From PALSA-505 sp036502085 (lineage in GTDB: Bacteria; Actinomycetota; Actinomycetes; Streptosporangiales; Streptosporangiaceae): a stretch of DNA of 64,000 nt. Below are positions 24,196-31,642 of this stretch, piece after piece. Made by a program: the position numbers and the translations under genes. The DNA lies in contig DASXZD010000019.1 of NCBI GenBank assembly GCA_036502085.1, positions 1 to 64,000 of the forward strand. Reading direction: 5' to 3'. The notes under the pieces were generated by a model. The model searched no databases and was not told the origin of the DNA. It saw only the letters and a list, made by a program, of their open reading frames with translations. The first letter of the stretch is position 1. The number at the start of each line of letters is the position of its first letter.

Positions 24196-25314
24196 CTACC
24201 GCGCCTGAGCGCCGGCAGCGCCGGCGGCCTGCCCCGGCCCGTCGGGACCAGAGCGCGGTCCGCCGGGGCCGGGACCGGCCGGGCCGGGCGCACCGCCGTC
24301 CGCTACGGCCGCGGGCGCGGGCGCCGCGGGCCGGCCGGCCGGATCCTGGACCGCCATGTCCGACACGATGTCGATCTTCCAGCCGGTCAGCCGCGCCGCC
24401 AGCCTGGCGTTCTGGCCTTCCTTGCCGATCGCCAGCGACAGCTGGTAGTCGGGGACGATCACCCGGGCGATCCTGGCGTCCGGATCCACGATGTCCACGC
24501 GGGAGACCCTGGCCGGCGACAGCGCGCTGCCGACGAAGCGCGCCGGATCCTCGGCGAAGTCGACAATGTCGATCTTCTCGCCGTGCAGTTCGGTCATCAC
24601 GTTGCGGACCCGGCTGCCCATCGGCCCGATGCAGGCGCCCTTGGCGTTCACGCCCGGCTGGTTCGACTTGACCGCGATCTTGGTGCGGTGGCCGGCCTCG
24701 CGGGCGATCGCGGCGATCTCCACGGCGCCGCTGGCCATCTCGGGCACCTCCAGCACGAACAGCTTCTTGACCAGGCCCGGATGCGTGCGGGACAGCGTGA
24801 CCGAGGGCCCGCGATGCCCCTTGCGGACGTGCAGCACGAAGCAGCGCAGCCGCTCGCCGTGCACGTACCGCTCGCCGGGCACCTGCTCGGCGGCGGGCAG
24901 GATCGCCTCGATCTTGCCCAGGTCCACCAGCACCGCCCGCGGATCCTTGCCCTGCTGGATCACCCCGGCTACCACGTCGCCCTCGCGGCCGGCGTACTCG
25001 CCGAAGGTCAGCTCGTCTTCGGCGTCCCGCAGCCGCTGCAGGATCACCTGCCGGGCGGTGGTGGCCGCGATCCGGCCGAATCCGTCCGGCGTGTCGTCGT
25101 ACTCGCCGATGACCGCACCGTCCTCGCCGGCCGTCGAGGCCCAGACGGTGACGTGACCGCTCCCCCGGTCGACCTGGACGCGGGCGGTCGTCGCCGCGCC
25201 CTCGGTCTTGTGGTACGCGACCAGAAGGGCGTCCTCGATCGCCTTGATGGCGAGCTCCATCGAGATGTCCTTCTCGCTCTCCAGGCTGCGCAGGACACTC
25301 AGGTCAATATCCAC
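24196..25314 (-). CDS. nusA: Transcription termination/antitermination factor NusA
   Basis: NusA binds RNA polymerase and nascent RNA and modulates pausing, termination and antitermination. The 372-residue protein shows the N-terminal RNAP-binding domain (SLESEKDISMELAIKAIEDA), an S1 domain (REGDVVAGVIQQG) and two KH domains (KGACIGPMGSRVRNVM, LAIGKEGQNARLAARLTGW). The tail is Pro/Gly/Ala-rich. The start is a GTG at 25314 that overlaps the rimP stop by 11 bases; longer upstream extensions of the frame are not real. rimP-nusA-ylxR-infB is the standard order. Confidence 0.96.
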   Translation of the reverse strand: MDIDLSVLRSLESEKDISMELAIKAIEDALLVAYHKTEGAATTARVQVDRGSGHVTVWASTAGEDGAVIGEYDDTPDGFGRIAATTARQVILQRLRDAEDELTFGEYAGREGDVVAGVIQQGKDPRAVLVDLGKIEAILPAAEQVPGERYVHGERLRCFVLHVRKGHRGPSVTLSRTHPGLVKKLFVLEVPEMASGAVEIAAIAREAGHRTKIAVKSNQPGVNAKGACIGPMGSRVRNVMTELHGEKIDIVDFAEDPARFVGSALSPARVSRVDIVDPDARIARVIVPDYQLSLAIGKEGQNARLAARLTGWKIDIVSDMAVQDPAGRPAAPAPAAVADGGAPGPAGPGPGGPRSGPDGPGQAAGAAGAQAR

Positions 25315-25915
25315 TGGACTCTCCGAGATCGTCGCCGTCGAGCGCGTCGCCGTCGAGATCGGCACCGTCGAGGTCCGCCGCGCGATTGAACTCCACCTGA
25401 ATCTGGCCGGGCCCGAGCTCGTCGTAGCCGAACTCACGCCGTTCGCCGTCGATCTCGAGGATGACCCCGGACGGGCCCGCCGACACGACCCTGCCTTCAA
25501 GGGCGACGCAGTGGGGTGGAACCGTTCGGGATGATGATTGTGTGCCATCTCGGGGTGCGGCGGACCCGGCGGAACCGGATACGGCGGTGCGGACCAGCCG
25601 GCCGGACGCCCGCCGCCAGTGCCGCGGCTCGGTGAGCGGGCGGTCCACGCCGGGCGAGGACACCTCGAGGGTGTAGGCGCCGGGGCCCATCGCGTCGCAG
25701 GCATCGACCTCCGCGGCGACCGCGCGGCTGACCGTCGCGATGTCGTCCAGGCTCACGCCGTGCTCGGCGTCCACGATCACGCGCAGCAGGCTGCGCCGCC
25801 CGGCCCGACCGATTCGCACGGATTCCAGTTCAAGCCCGGCCGCGCTGACGACCGGCTCTAGCAGGCCGGCGAGACGCTCCGGGCGTGCCTCACCGTGACG
25901 GGAGCCACCGCTCAT
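25304..25915 (-). CDS. rimP: Ribosome maturation factor RimP
   Basis: RimP assists 30S assembly. The two-domain protein has LEPVVSAAGLELESVRIGRAGRRSLLRV, VSLDDIATVSRAVAAEVD and the signature LEVSSPGVDRPL. Two ATGs are tandem (25918 and 25915); the second gives a better distance to AGGAGG at 25921-25926. Residues about 112-137 are an unusual Ser/Gly-rich insertion whose DNA carries the AT-tailed motif described in findings. The C-terminus has Asp/Leu/Gly repeats. The gene overlaps nusA. Confidence 0.93.
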   Translation of the reverse strand: MSGGSRHGEARPERLAGLLEPVVSAAGLELESVRIGRAGRRSLLRVIVDAEHGVSLDDIATVSRAVAAEVDACDAMGPGAYTLEVSSPGVDRPLTEPRHWRRASGRLVRTAVSGSAGSAAPRDGTQSSSRTVPPHCVALEGRVVSAGPSGVILEIDGERREFGYDELGPGQIQVEFNRAADLDGADLDGDALDGDDLGESSGY

Positions 25916-26079
25916 CATGACCTCCTCGCCTGCTAGCTGTGCAGTTGTTCTGCCCTGTTAGCCTAGCCGCGGCGCGGCGAGGGTGGTGACGTTCCGCCGG
26001 CCAGGCACTGAGTGCGTACGGGCGGCAACAGCCGCGTACGCTCGGTGACGACGACCCAGGAACTTCGGCGGGAGGCGGC

Positions 26080-26640
26080 GTGCCGGCAGATCCGAGCAGG
26101 CGCCGGATGCTCGCGCTGACCGCGCTCGGCGCGGCGGGAGTCGCCGGCGCGGGTGGCTGCGGCCGGATCCGGCCCTGGTCCGCCCCGCCGACCCAGGCCC
26201 CCGACGTCGATGTGCTGGCCGGCGTGATCGCGGCGGAGCGTTCGATGATCTCCAGGTACCGGTCGGTGATCTCGGGCTTTCCCGGGCTCGGCCCGGCCCT
26301 CACGTCGCTGCTCCGCCAGCACGAGGAGCACCTGGCCCAGTTGCAGGGGCGGCTGGTCGTACCGCCCGGCAGCCCGTACCGCCCCAGCCCGTCACCATCG
26401 GGGGGCAGCCAGGCCCCGGCGGGGCTCCCGGCGACCGCGGCGGCCGCCCTGGCCTACCTGCGGGCCGCCGAGCGCGATGAGGCCGCCGCGCTGGTGCGGC
26501 GGCTGGCCACGGTCACGGTCACGCCGTCGCTGGCGCAGCTGATGGCGAGCATCGGCGCCTCGGAGGCCAGCCACGAGGCCGTCCTGGCGTCGGCCGCGCT
26601 GCTGCACGCTCCGCACTCTGCCGGGGCGACCGCCCAGTGA
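26080..26640 (+). CDS. Tat-type secreted DUF4439 ferritin-like protein
   Basis: The N-terminus (SRRRMLALTALGAAGVAGAGGCG) looks like a twin-arginine or lipoprotein signal, with Cys27 as a possible lipidation site. The rest is helical and has an AERSMISRYRSVI segment and paired LRQHEEHLAQL, resembling DUF4439 ferritin-like bundles. Such genes commonly sit divergent from rimP in actinobacteria. The start is a GTG at 26080 with GGGAGG upstream. It overlaps the next gene by four bases (GTGA), so the two helical proteins are co-translated and may associate. No di-iron site can be asserted. Confidence 0.7.
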   Translation: MPADPSRRRMLALTALGAAGVAGAGGCGRIRPWSAPPTQAPDVDVLAGVIAAERSMISRYRSVISGFPGLGPALTSLLRQHEEHLAQLQGRLVVPPGSPYRPSPSPSGGSQAPAGLPATAAAALAYLRAAERDEAAALVRRLATVTVTPSLAQLMASIGASEASHEAVLASAALLHAPHSAGATAQ

Positions 26641-27116
26641 CCCAGGACAGCGCGCTGACCGCGGCGCTGCAGGCGGTGCTGGCCGCCGAGGACGCCGCGA
26701 TATTCGGCTACGGCGTGGCCGGGGCCTACCTGGCCGGCACCAGGCAGGCGGCGGCCCGGGCGTGCTGGGACGATCACAAGTCGGCGCGGGACACGGTGAC
26801 TGCCATGCTGGCGGCGCGCGGCGCGCGGCCGGCCGCCGCGCAGGCCGCCTACCGGCTCCCCTTCGAGGTGCGGACGGCCGACCGCGCAGTCGCGCTCGCG
26901 GTGTACCTCGAGGACGGGGTGACGACCGCCTACCTGGGCGTGGTGGCGGCCGGCGGCCCGGCGGCCCGGCAGTTCGGCGCGCTGGCCATGCAGCAGTGCG
27001 CCGTCAGGGCGGTCCGCTGGCGGGGGGCCAGCGTCGCGTTTCCCGGGATCCCGGCCGCGGGGCCGCGGTCGCCGCAACGGCCGGAACGGTCGCGCTCGGC
27101 GCCCCCGGCGGCCTGA
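26637..27116 (+). CDS. DUF4439 ferritin-like domain protein
   Basis: A 159-residue helical protein with LTAALQAVLAAEDAAIFGYGVAGAYL and a central WDDHKSARDTVTAML helix, fitting DUF4439. The Glu and His positions resemble ferritin-like carboxylate bundles, but no complete metal site is obvious. It has no signal peptide, unlike its partner upstream, with which it overlaps by GTGA. The C-terminal 25 residues are Pro/Arg-rich. The function is unknown. Confidence 0.75.
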   Translation: MTQDSALTAALQAVLAAEDAAIFGYGVAGAYLAGTRQAAARACWDDHKSARDTVTAMLAARGARPAAAQAAYRLPFEVRTADRAVALAVYLEDGVTTAYLGVVAAGGPAARQFGALAMQQCAVRAVRWRGASVAFPGIPAAGPRSPQRPERSRSAPPAA

Positions 27117-27258
27117 CCGAAAGCATCCCCCGGGTAAATTTTTCGTAACGGCCAGCTCGCCCGGCCGGCTGCACGACCAGTGCCTGGCGGGCGTCTCGCG
27201 GTCTTGCATCCCGCTCAATTGCGTGACGCACGACCACACGCCGAGTCCGGCGCGGAGG

Positions 27259-27561
27259 TTACTCGCGCGGCGCGAGGACCCGCGCGATCAAGGCGGCCGC
27301 CGCGTCAAGATCCTCGCTGACCCCGATCCGCTCCGCCCACGACCACCAGAACCACCAGACGCCGTCCTGGCTCCGCCCCGCGTAAATGTCCTCGGCCAGC
27401 GCCGTGGCGACCGGGTTTACCACGTGCAAGCTCGGGATACGCCCCTTCGGGGTCACCATCCGGGTGCGCAGCCCGCGCCGGGTGAGGGTCGTCGCCAGAT
27501 CCTCAAGGTACGTACTCCCCTGCTGCGACGACTGGCAGCCTTGCTGCGCCCGCACCGTCAT
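27259..27561 (-). CDS. Small hypothetical protein near XRE/DUF397 pair
   Basis: This 100-residue protein is not assigned to a known function. It has a central VVNPVATALAEDIYAG and a tryptophan-rich DGVWWFWWSWAERIG followed by a C-terminal helix. Short Trp-rich proteins like this often lie next to XRE-DUF5753/DUF397 genes in actinobacteria, as here, and could be part of the same regulatory set. It is divergent from the XRE gene across a 314-bp intergenic region. The ATG at 27561 follows GGGGTGA, a weak ribosome binding site. Confidence 0.65.
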   Translation of the reverse strand: MTVRAQQGCQSSQQGSTYLEDLATTLTRRGLRTRMVTPKGRIPSLHVVNPVATALAEDIYAGRSQDGVWWFWWSWAERIGVSEDLDAAAALIARVLAPRE

Positions 27562-27875
27562 GTGAAGTCACCCCTGGTAGTCATACAAGCGCGTAGAGTG
27601 GTTGTTGTCTTCAGAATGACGCCGAGCCCTGAATGATGCAACATGCATTAGGTAATTCGCCTTAGGAAATCTGCGAAGCGTCAGGCCTGGCCGGCCGACC
27701 CCGGTCCAGCCGGGTCCTCAGCGGCAATCACGCGGCCGGCTAGACGGGTGCTCATCGCGTGGCCTGACTGAATATCAGGTCGCACCCGGCCTGCTGATGG
27801 CAGTGTGAGTCACGAGTCTGCTGGCAATTGTCGGACGTGAAGTAACGTCTGAGGCCATCGGACGGGAGGTGACAG
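27562..27875. other. Divergent intergenic region upstream of XRE regulator
   Basis: This 314-base region has no gene. It is less GC-rich than its surroundings around 27590-27670. It holds a short inverted repeat CCTGA/TCAGG near 27763-27779, the motif AACGTCTGA at 27844-27852 that is also found after the XRE gene, and the XRE ribosome binding site GGGAGGT at 27864-27870. Confidence 0.6.
27844..27852 (+). promoter_or_regulatory. Putative operator AACGTCTGA
   Basis: The octamer AACGTCTG here recurs at 28741 and 28775, and as ATCGTCTG at 28807, before the DUF397 gene. This suggests autoregulation by the XRE protein encoded between them. Confidence 0.4.
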
Positions 27876-28730
27876 ATGGCGGGTGAGCACAGCCCCACCG
27901 TCCGGCGTCGGCGGCTGGCGGCCGAGCTTCGCGCGCTCCGGGAGGCGGCGAGGCTCACCTGCGAGGAAGTGGCCGAGCACCTGGAGTGCTCCGCCTCCAA
28001 GATCAGCCGGGTGGAGACGGGCCGGGTCTCGGTGTCCCCGCGGGACGTCCGCGACATGCTGGCGCTGTACGGGGTCGAAGGCCAGCGCAAGGACCACCTG
28101 GTGCAATTGGCCAGGGAGTCGCGGCAGAAAGGCTGGTGGCACGCCTACAGCGACACGGTGCAGTCGAGCTTCGCCACCTACGTCGGGCTGGAGGACGCGG
28201 CCGCGGAGATCCGCGCCTACGAGGTGAACCTGGTGCCGGGGCTGCTGCAGACCGAGGATTACGCGCGCACCGTGATCAGCGCCGGCAACATGTCCGGCAC
28301 CCAGGATGACGTCGAGCGCCGGGTGGCGCTGCGGATGGCGCGCCAGCCCGGCCTGTTCGGCGACGACCCGCCTCAGCTGTGGGCCGTGCTCGACGAGGCG
28401 GTGCTGCACCGCACCGTGGGCGGCCGCGGGATGATGCGCCTGCAGCTCGACCACCTGCTCGATCTCGCCGCCATGCCGAACGTCGCCGTGCAGGTCATCC
28501 CGTTCGGCGCCGGCGCGCATCCCGGCATGGGCAAGCCGTTCGTCATCCTCGCCTTCCCCGAACGCGAGGACCCCGACGTCGTCTACCTTGAAGACCTCAC
28601 CAGCACCCTGTACCTCGAGGACGTCGACGAGATCGACAGATACAACATGCTCTTCAACCACCTGCGCGCCACCGCCCTCTCGTTCGAGGACTCGGCGGGG
28701 CTGATCACCGCCGTGGCCAAGGGGCTGTAG
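27876..28730 (+). CDS. XRE-family regulator with DUF5753 domain
   Basis: The 284-residue protein starts with an XRE helix-turn-helix (LRALREAARLTCEEVAEHL, SASKISRVETGRVSVSPRD, residues about 12-60), followed by the DUF5753 sensor-like domain (WWHAYSDTV, ATYVGLEDAAAEIRAYE, LVPGLLQTEDYARTVI, VQVIPFGAGAHPGMGKPF). This is the WhiJ-like architecture that in Streptomyces acts with a DUF397 partner to control development or antibiotic production. The ATG has GGGAGGT upstream. A DUF397 gene follows 125 bp downstream on the same strand. Confidence 0.92.
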   Translation: MAGEHSPTVRRRRLAAELRALREAARLTCEEVAEHLECSASKISRVETGRVSVSPRDVRDMLALYGVEGQRKDHLVQLARESRQKGWWHAYSDTVQSSFATYVGLEDAAAEIRAYEVNLVPGLLQTEDYARTVISAGNMSGTQDDVERRVALRMARQPGLFGDDPPQLWAVLDEAVLHRTVGGRGMMRLQLDHLLDLAAMPNVAVQVIPFGAGAHPGMGKPFVILAFPEREDPDVVYLEDLTSTLYLEDVDEIDRYNMLFNHLRATALSFEDSAGLITAVAKGL

Positions 28731-28740
28731 CCATCCGGGA

Positions 28741-28815
28741 AACGTCTGCGGGAAGGAACATGCGCTACCAAACAAACGTCTGCCTGGGAGGCGTCGCCGT
28801 TCGGCAATCGTCTGC
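28741..28815 (+). promoter_or_regulatory. Three spaced copies of A(A/T)CGTCTGC
   Basis: AACGTCTGC lies at 28741-28749 and 28775-28783, and ATCGTCTGC at 28807-28815, a spacing of 32-34 bp (about three helical turns). They occupy the gap between the XRE gene and the DUF397 gene. The same core lies upstream of the XRE gene. Confidence 0.45.
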
Positions 28816-28855
28816 CCGGCGGCGAGGTGTGGCCATCTAACGGAGGAGTGAGGAT

Positions 28856-29056
28856 ATGCCGGTATTCGATCTTGCCCGGGCCGCTTGGCGGAAGAGCTCA
28901 CACAGCGGCGGTTACGAGGGAGGCAGCAACTGCGTCGAGGTGACCAGCACGGATGACGTGATCGCCGTCCGGGACTCCAAGAATCCCGGCCGCGGCGCGC
29001 TGATCTTCGCCGCGGGCGAGTGGCGCGCGTTCCTGGCCGGCATCAAGGAAAGTTAA
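28856..29056 (+). CDS. DUF397-domain protein
   Basis: A 66-residue DUF397 protein with the family pattern AAWRKSSHSGG, NCVEV, VIAVRDSKNP and EWRAFLAGIK. In WhiJ-like systems the small DUF397 protein binds the XRE/DUF5753 regulator and controls its DNA binding, in a toxin-antitoxin-like logic. The ATG at 28856 has GGAGGAG at 28842-28848. It pairs with the XRE gene upstream. Confidence 0.92.
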   Translation: MPVFDLARAAWRKSSHSGGYEGGSNCVEVTSTDDVIAVRDSKNPGRGALIFAAGEWRAFLAGIKES

Positions 29057-29158
29057 ATTCGCTTTTCCTTAACGGTGCGCGGCGAGTCCCCTGGCTCGCA
29101 GGCGGGCCGGTTCGCGGGCAGGCCGATCAGCTGACGGTCAACGGTTCGGCGGGCTGGG

Positions 29159-29199
29159 CCAGTGCCGGCTAGCCCAGTGCCGGCTAGCCCAGTGCCGGC
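29159..29199. repeat. 15-bp tandem repeat over the helR stop codon
   Basis: CCAGTGCCGGCTAGC occurs at 29159 and 29174, with a third partial copy from 29189. On the minus strand each full unit reads PALG then TAG in the helR frame, so the duplication repeats the last codons and the stop codon of helR. Confidence 0.65.
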
Positions 29200-31421
29200 G
29201 GGAGCGGCTGCGCGTGCAGGACCGTCAGCCGGGACACCGCTCGGGTGAGCGCGACGTATAGGCGCTGCAGGCCGCGCTGGCTGGCGGCCGCGATGCTGGC
29301 GGGTTCGACCACGATGACCTGATCGAATTCGAGGCCCTTGGCCAGGGTGGCCGGGACCACGGTGATCCGATCTTCGGTCTGGACGGCGTCCAGCACGGCG
29401 TGCTCCAGCCCGGCCGCGTGCAGCGCCCTGGACAGCGCGGCCACCTGCTCGTCGGCCGCGATGACGGCGACCGTGCCCGGTCGCGTGGTCGCGTCCCGGC
29501 AGGCATCGCGCAGCGCGGCGTCGAGCCCTTCGGCGCTGGCCGGCACGATGTGCAGCGCGCCTGGATCCTGCCGCAGCGAGAGCGGCCGCGACAGGCCGGG
29601 CGCGATCTGGCCGAGCAGCCGGGCGGCGTAGTCGAGGATCTGCCGGGGCACCCGGTAGCCCACGTCCAGCACGCGCAGGCTCGCGTCGGCCTTGCCGAGG
29701 TGACCGAGCAGCTCGGGCCAGCTCGCGGTGGCGCACGGGCTGGTGCCCTGGGCCACGTCGCCGAGCACGGTCGCCGAGCCGGTCTCGCACCGGCGGCCGA
29801 TGGCGCGGCACTCCATCGGCGAGAGATCCTGCGCCTCGTCCACGACCACGTGCGCGACGCTCGCCGTCCGCTCGATCAGGCCGGCCGCCTCGTCGATCAG
29901 CACCAGGTCGGCGGCCGACCAGCGGGCCGACCGCGGCCCCCGGCGGGCTGCGGCCCAGGCGATGACGCGCTGCTCGGCTTCGTCGAGGACGCCCGCGGCC
30001 GCGGCCGCCAGCTGCCCCGGGTCGGACAGCAGGCCGTGCACCAGCCGGACCGGGTCGGCCTTCGGCCAGATCGCGTCCACCGCCGCCTTGACCTGCCGGG
30101 TGCGCCTGACCGCCTCATGCGTCCGGTCGTCGCAGGTCTCCCCCGCCGCTTCCATCCTGGTCAGCACCACGTGCGCGATCCGGTGCGCGAGCATCTCGCG
30201 GCCGGCGCCGTAGCGGACGCCGCGGTCGCGCAGCTCGGCGACCAGATCGGCCAACTCGCGAACGGGCACCCGCCAGCGGCGCGAGCCGCGGGCCAGCATG
30301 ATCGCCTCGGCGGGCTCGGCGAGGCGGGCCCACAACGCCCGGCGCAGCACCTCCGCCATCCGCGCGTCGCCCTTGATCCGCGCCGCGCCCTCGCCGTCCT
30401 GGCCGCGGACCGGCAGGCCGGTGGCCGATGCGACCAGATCGGCCATCGTGACCTGGCTCACCTGTGTCTCGCCGAGGGCAGGCAGCACGTTGCGGATGTA
30501 GGAGAGGAAGGCACGGTTCGGGCCGATGACGAGCACGCCGCGGCGGCCCATCCGCTCCCGGTACGCGTACAGCAGGTAGGCGATCCGGTGCAGCCCGACC
30601 GCGGTCTTGCCGGTGCCGGGCGCCCCCTGGACGCAGATGCTCTGCTCGGCGCCGGCCCGCACGATGTCATCCTGGTCGGGCTGGATGGTGGCCACGATGT
30701 CGCGCATCGGCCCCGACCGCGGCCGCTCGATCTCGTCCAGCAGGATGCGGCTGACCCGCCCGTCGCCCGGCGCTGCGGCCGACTTCCCGGCGACGGCGGG
30801 CCCGGCCCCGCCCGGCTCGGCCAGGGCCGTCGACAGCCCGGCCGGGGCGGCCAGATCTTCGTCCTCGTAGGCGGTGAGCTCGCCGCCGGAGAAGCCGAAC
30901 CGGCGGCGCCGGTCCAGCCCCATCGGCTCGGCCCGGCTGGCCCGGTAGAACGGCCGGGACACCGGCGCCCGCCAGTCGATCACGACCGGGTGCCCGCCGG
31001 GGTCGTGAACGTGCCGCCGCCCGATGTAGAACCGCTCGCCGCCGGAGTCACCGGCCTGCTGCGCGGCGGGATCTTCCTCCCAGGGCGAGTACCGGTAGTC
31101 GAGCCGGCCGAAGAACAGCGGCGTGTCGGGCAGGTCGACGAGCGCCTCGGCGCGCCGGTACAGGTCGGCCTTCAGGTACTCCTCGGACACCCGGTCCCCG
31201 CCGAGCGCGTTGAGCGAGAGCACGTCCTCGCGCATCAGCCTGAGGAACCTGCGGGAACGGGCCAGATGGTCCCGCTCGGCGGTGATCACCGGGTCGGCTG
31301 GCGCCTGGTCGGCGGCCACCGGGTCGCTCGCCTCGGGGTCGCCCGTCTCGGGGCTGGCCGCCGGCCGGGGGTCGGAATCGGTTTGGGCGGGCTCCTCGTC
31401 TGTGCGGCTGCTGGCGGGCAT
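29184..31421 (-). CDS. helR: HelR/HelD-like RNA polymerase recycling ATPase
   Basis: This 745-residue UvrD-like protein has Walker A GAPGTGKTAVGLHR (about residue 263-276), a Walker B-type VVVDEAQDLSPME and the C-terminal LAKGLEFDQVIVVEP and QRLYVALTRA motifs. Its N-terminal helical arm (ERDHLARSRRFLRLMREDVL) and the FGRLDYRY and YIGRRHVHDPGGHPVVIDWRAP region are those of HelD proteins, which pry RNA polymerase off DNA. Actinobacterial HelR can also displace rifamycins and gives resistance; I see no rifamycin-associated element upstream. The ATG follows GAGGAG. Its stop lies inside a short tandem repeat. Confidence 0.9.
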   Translation of the reverse strand: MPASSRTDEEPAQTDSDPRPAASPETGDPEASDPVAADQAPADPVITAERDHLARSRRFLRLMREDVLSLNALGGDRVSEEYLKADLYRRAEALVDLPDTPLFFGRLDYRYSPWEEDPAAQQAGDSGGERFYIGRRHVHDPGGHPVVIDWRAPVSRPFYRASRAEPMGLDRRRRFGFSGGELTAYEDEDLAAPAGLSTALAEPGGAGPAVAGKSAAAPGDGRVSRILLDEIERPRSGPMRDIVATIQPDQDDIVRAGAEQSICVQGAPGTGKTAVGLHRIAYLLYAYRERMGRRGVLVIGPNRAFLSYIRNVLPALGETQVSQVTMADLVASATGLPVRGQDGEGAARIKGDARMAEVLRRALWARLAEPAEAIMLARGSRRWRVPVRELADLVAELRDRGVRYGAGREMLAHRIAHVVLTRMEAAGETCDDRTHEAVRRTRQVKAAVDAIWPKADPVRLVHGLLSDPGQLAAAAAGVLDEAEQRVIAWAAARRGPRSARWSAADLVLIDEAAGLIERTASVAHVVVDEAQDLSPMECRAIGRRCETGSATVLGDVAQGTSPCATASWPELLGHLGKADASLRVLDVGYRVPRQILDYAARLLGQIAPGLSRPLSLRQDPGALHIVPASAEGLDAALRDACRDATTRPGTVAVIAADEQVAALSRALHAAGLEHAVLDAVQTEDRITVVPATLAKGLEFDQVIVVEPASIAAASQRGLQRLYVALTRAVSRLTVLHAQPLPPALG

Positions 31422-31514
31422 GGCTCATCTCCTCGATGGCGTCGGGGTTATGGCAGAGGGTGCAGCAGCTTAGCAACCGGTAACCGCCAGGTCGCCTGGT
31501 TTTCTCCTGCGGGT

Positions 31515-31573
31515 GATCAACGTCGCTGCTGGATTGGTGTTGCTCTATAACCGTCGCTGTCACATTGGTGTTG
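31515..31573. repeat. Palindromic intergenic element, copy 2
   Basis: GATCAACGTCGCTG (31515-31528), nine bases, then TGTTGCTCTAT match the reverse complement of the element at 58-119 with the same spacing. This copy has lost the long inverted arm, and instead contains ATTGGTGTTG twice. It lies between helR and proA. Confidence 0.6.
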
Positions 31574-31642
31574 TTCCGGGCGCGCCCGCGCGGGCTGGAC
31601 CTGGCCGTTCATCGACGGGGGAAGGGGATCCGCGCTGGTTCG

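Noticed and set aside
26080..27116. Bacterioferritin or ferritin assignment for the two DUF4439 genes
   Set aside because: The complete ferroxidase ligand set is not visible, and one protein is exported; only the helical DUF4439 resemblance is supported.
31422..31480. Rifamycin-associated element upstream of helR
   Set aside because: No GGGGCTTGC-type inverted repeat could be seen between the helR start and the palindromic element.
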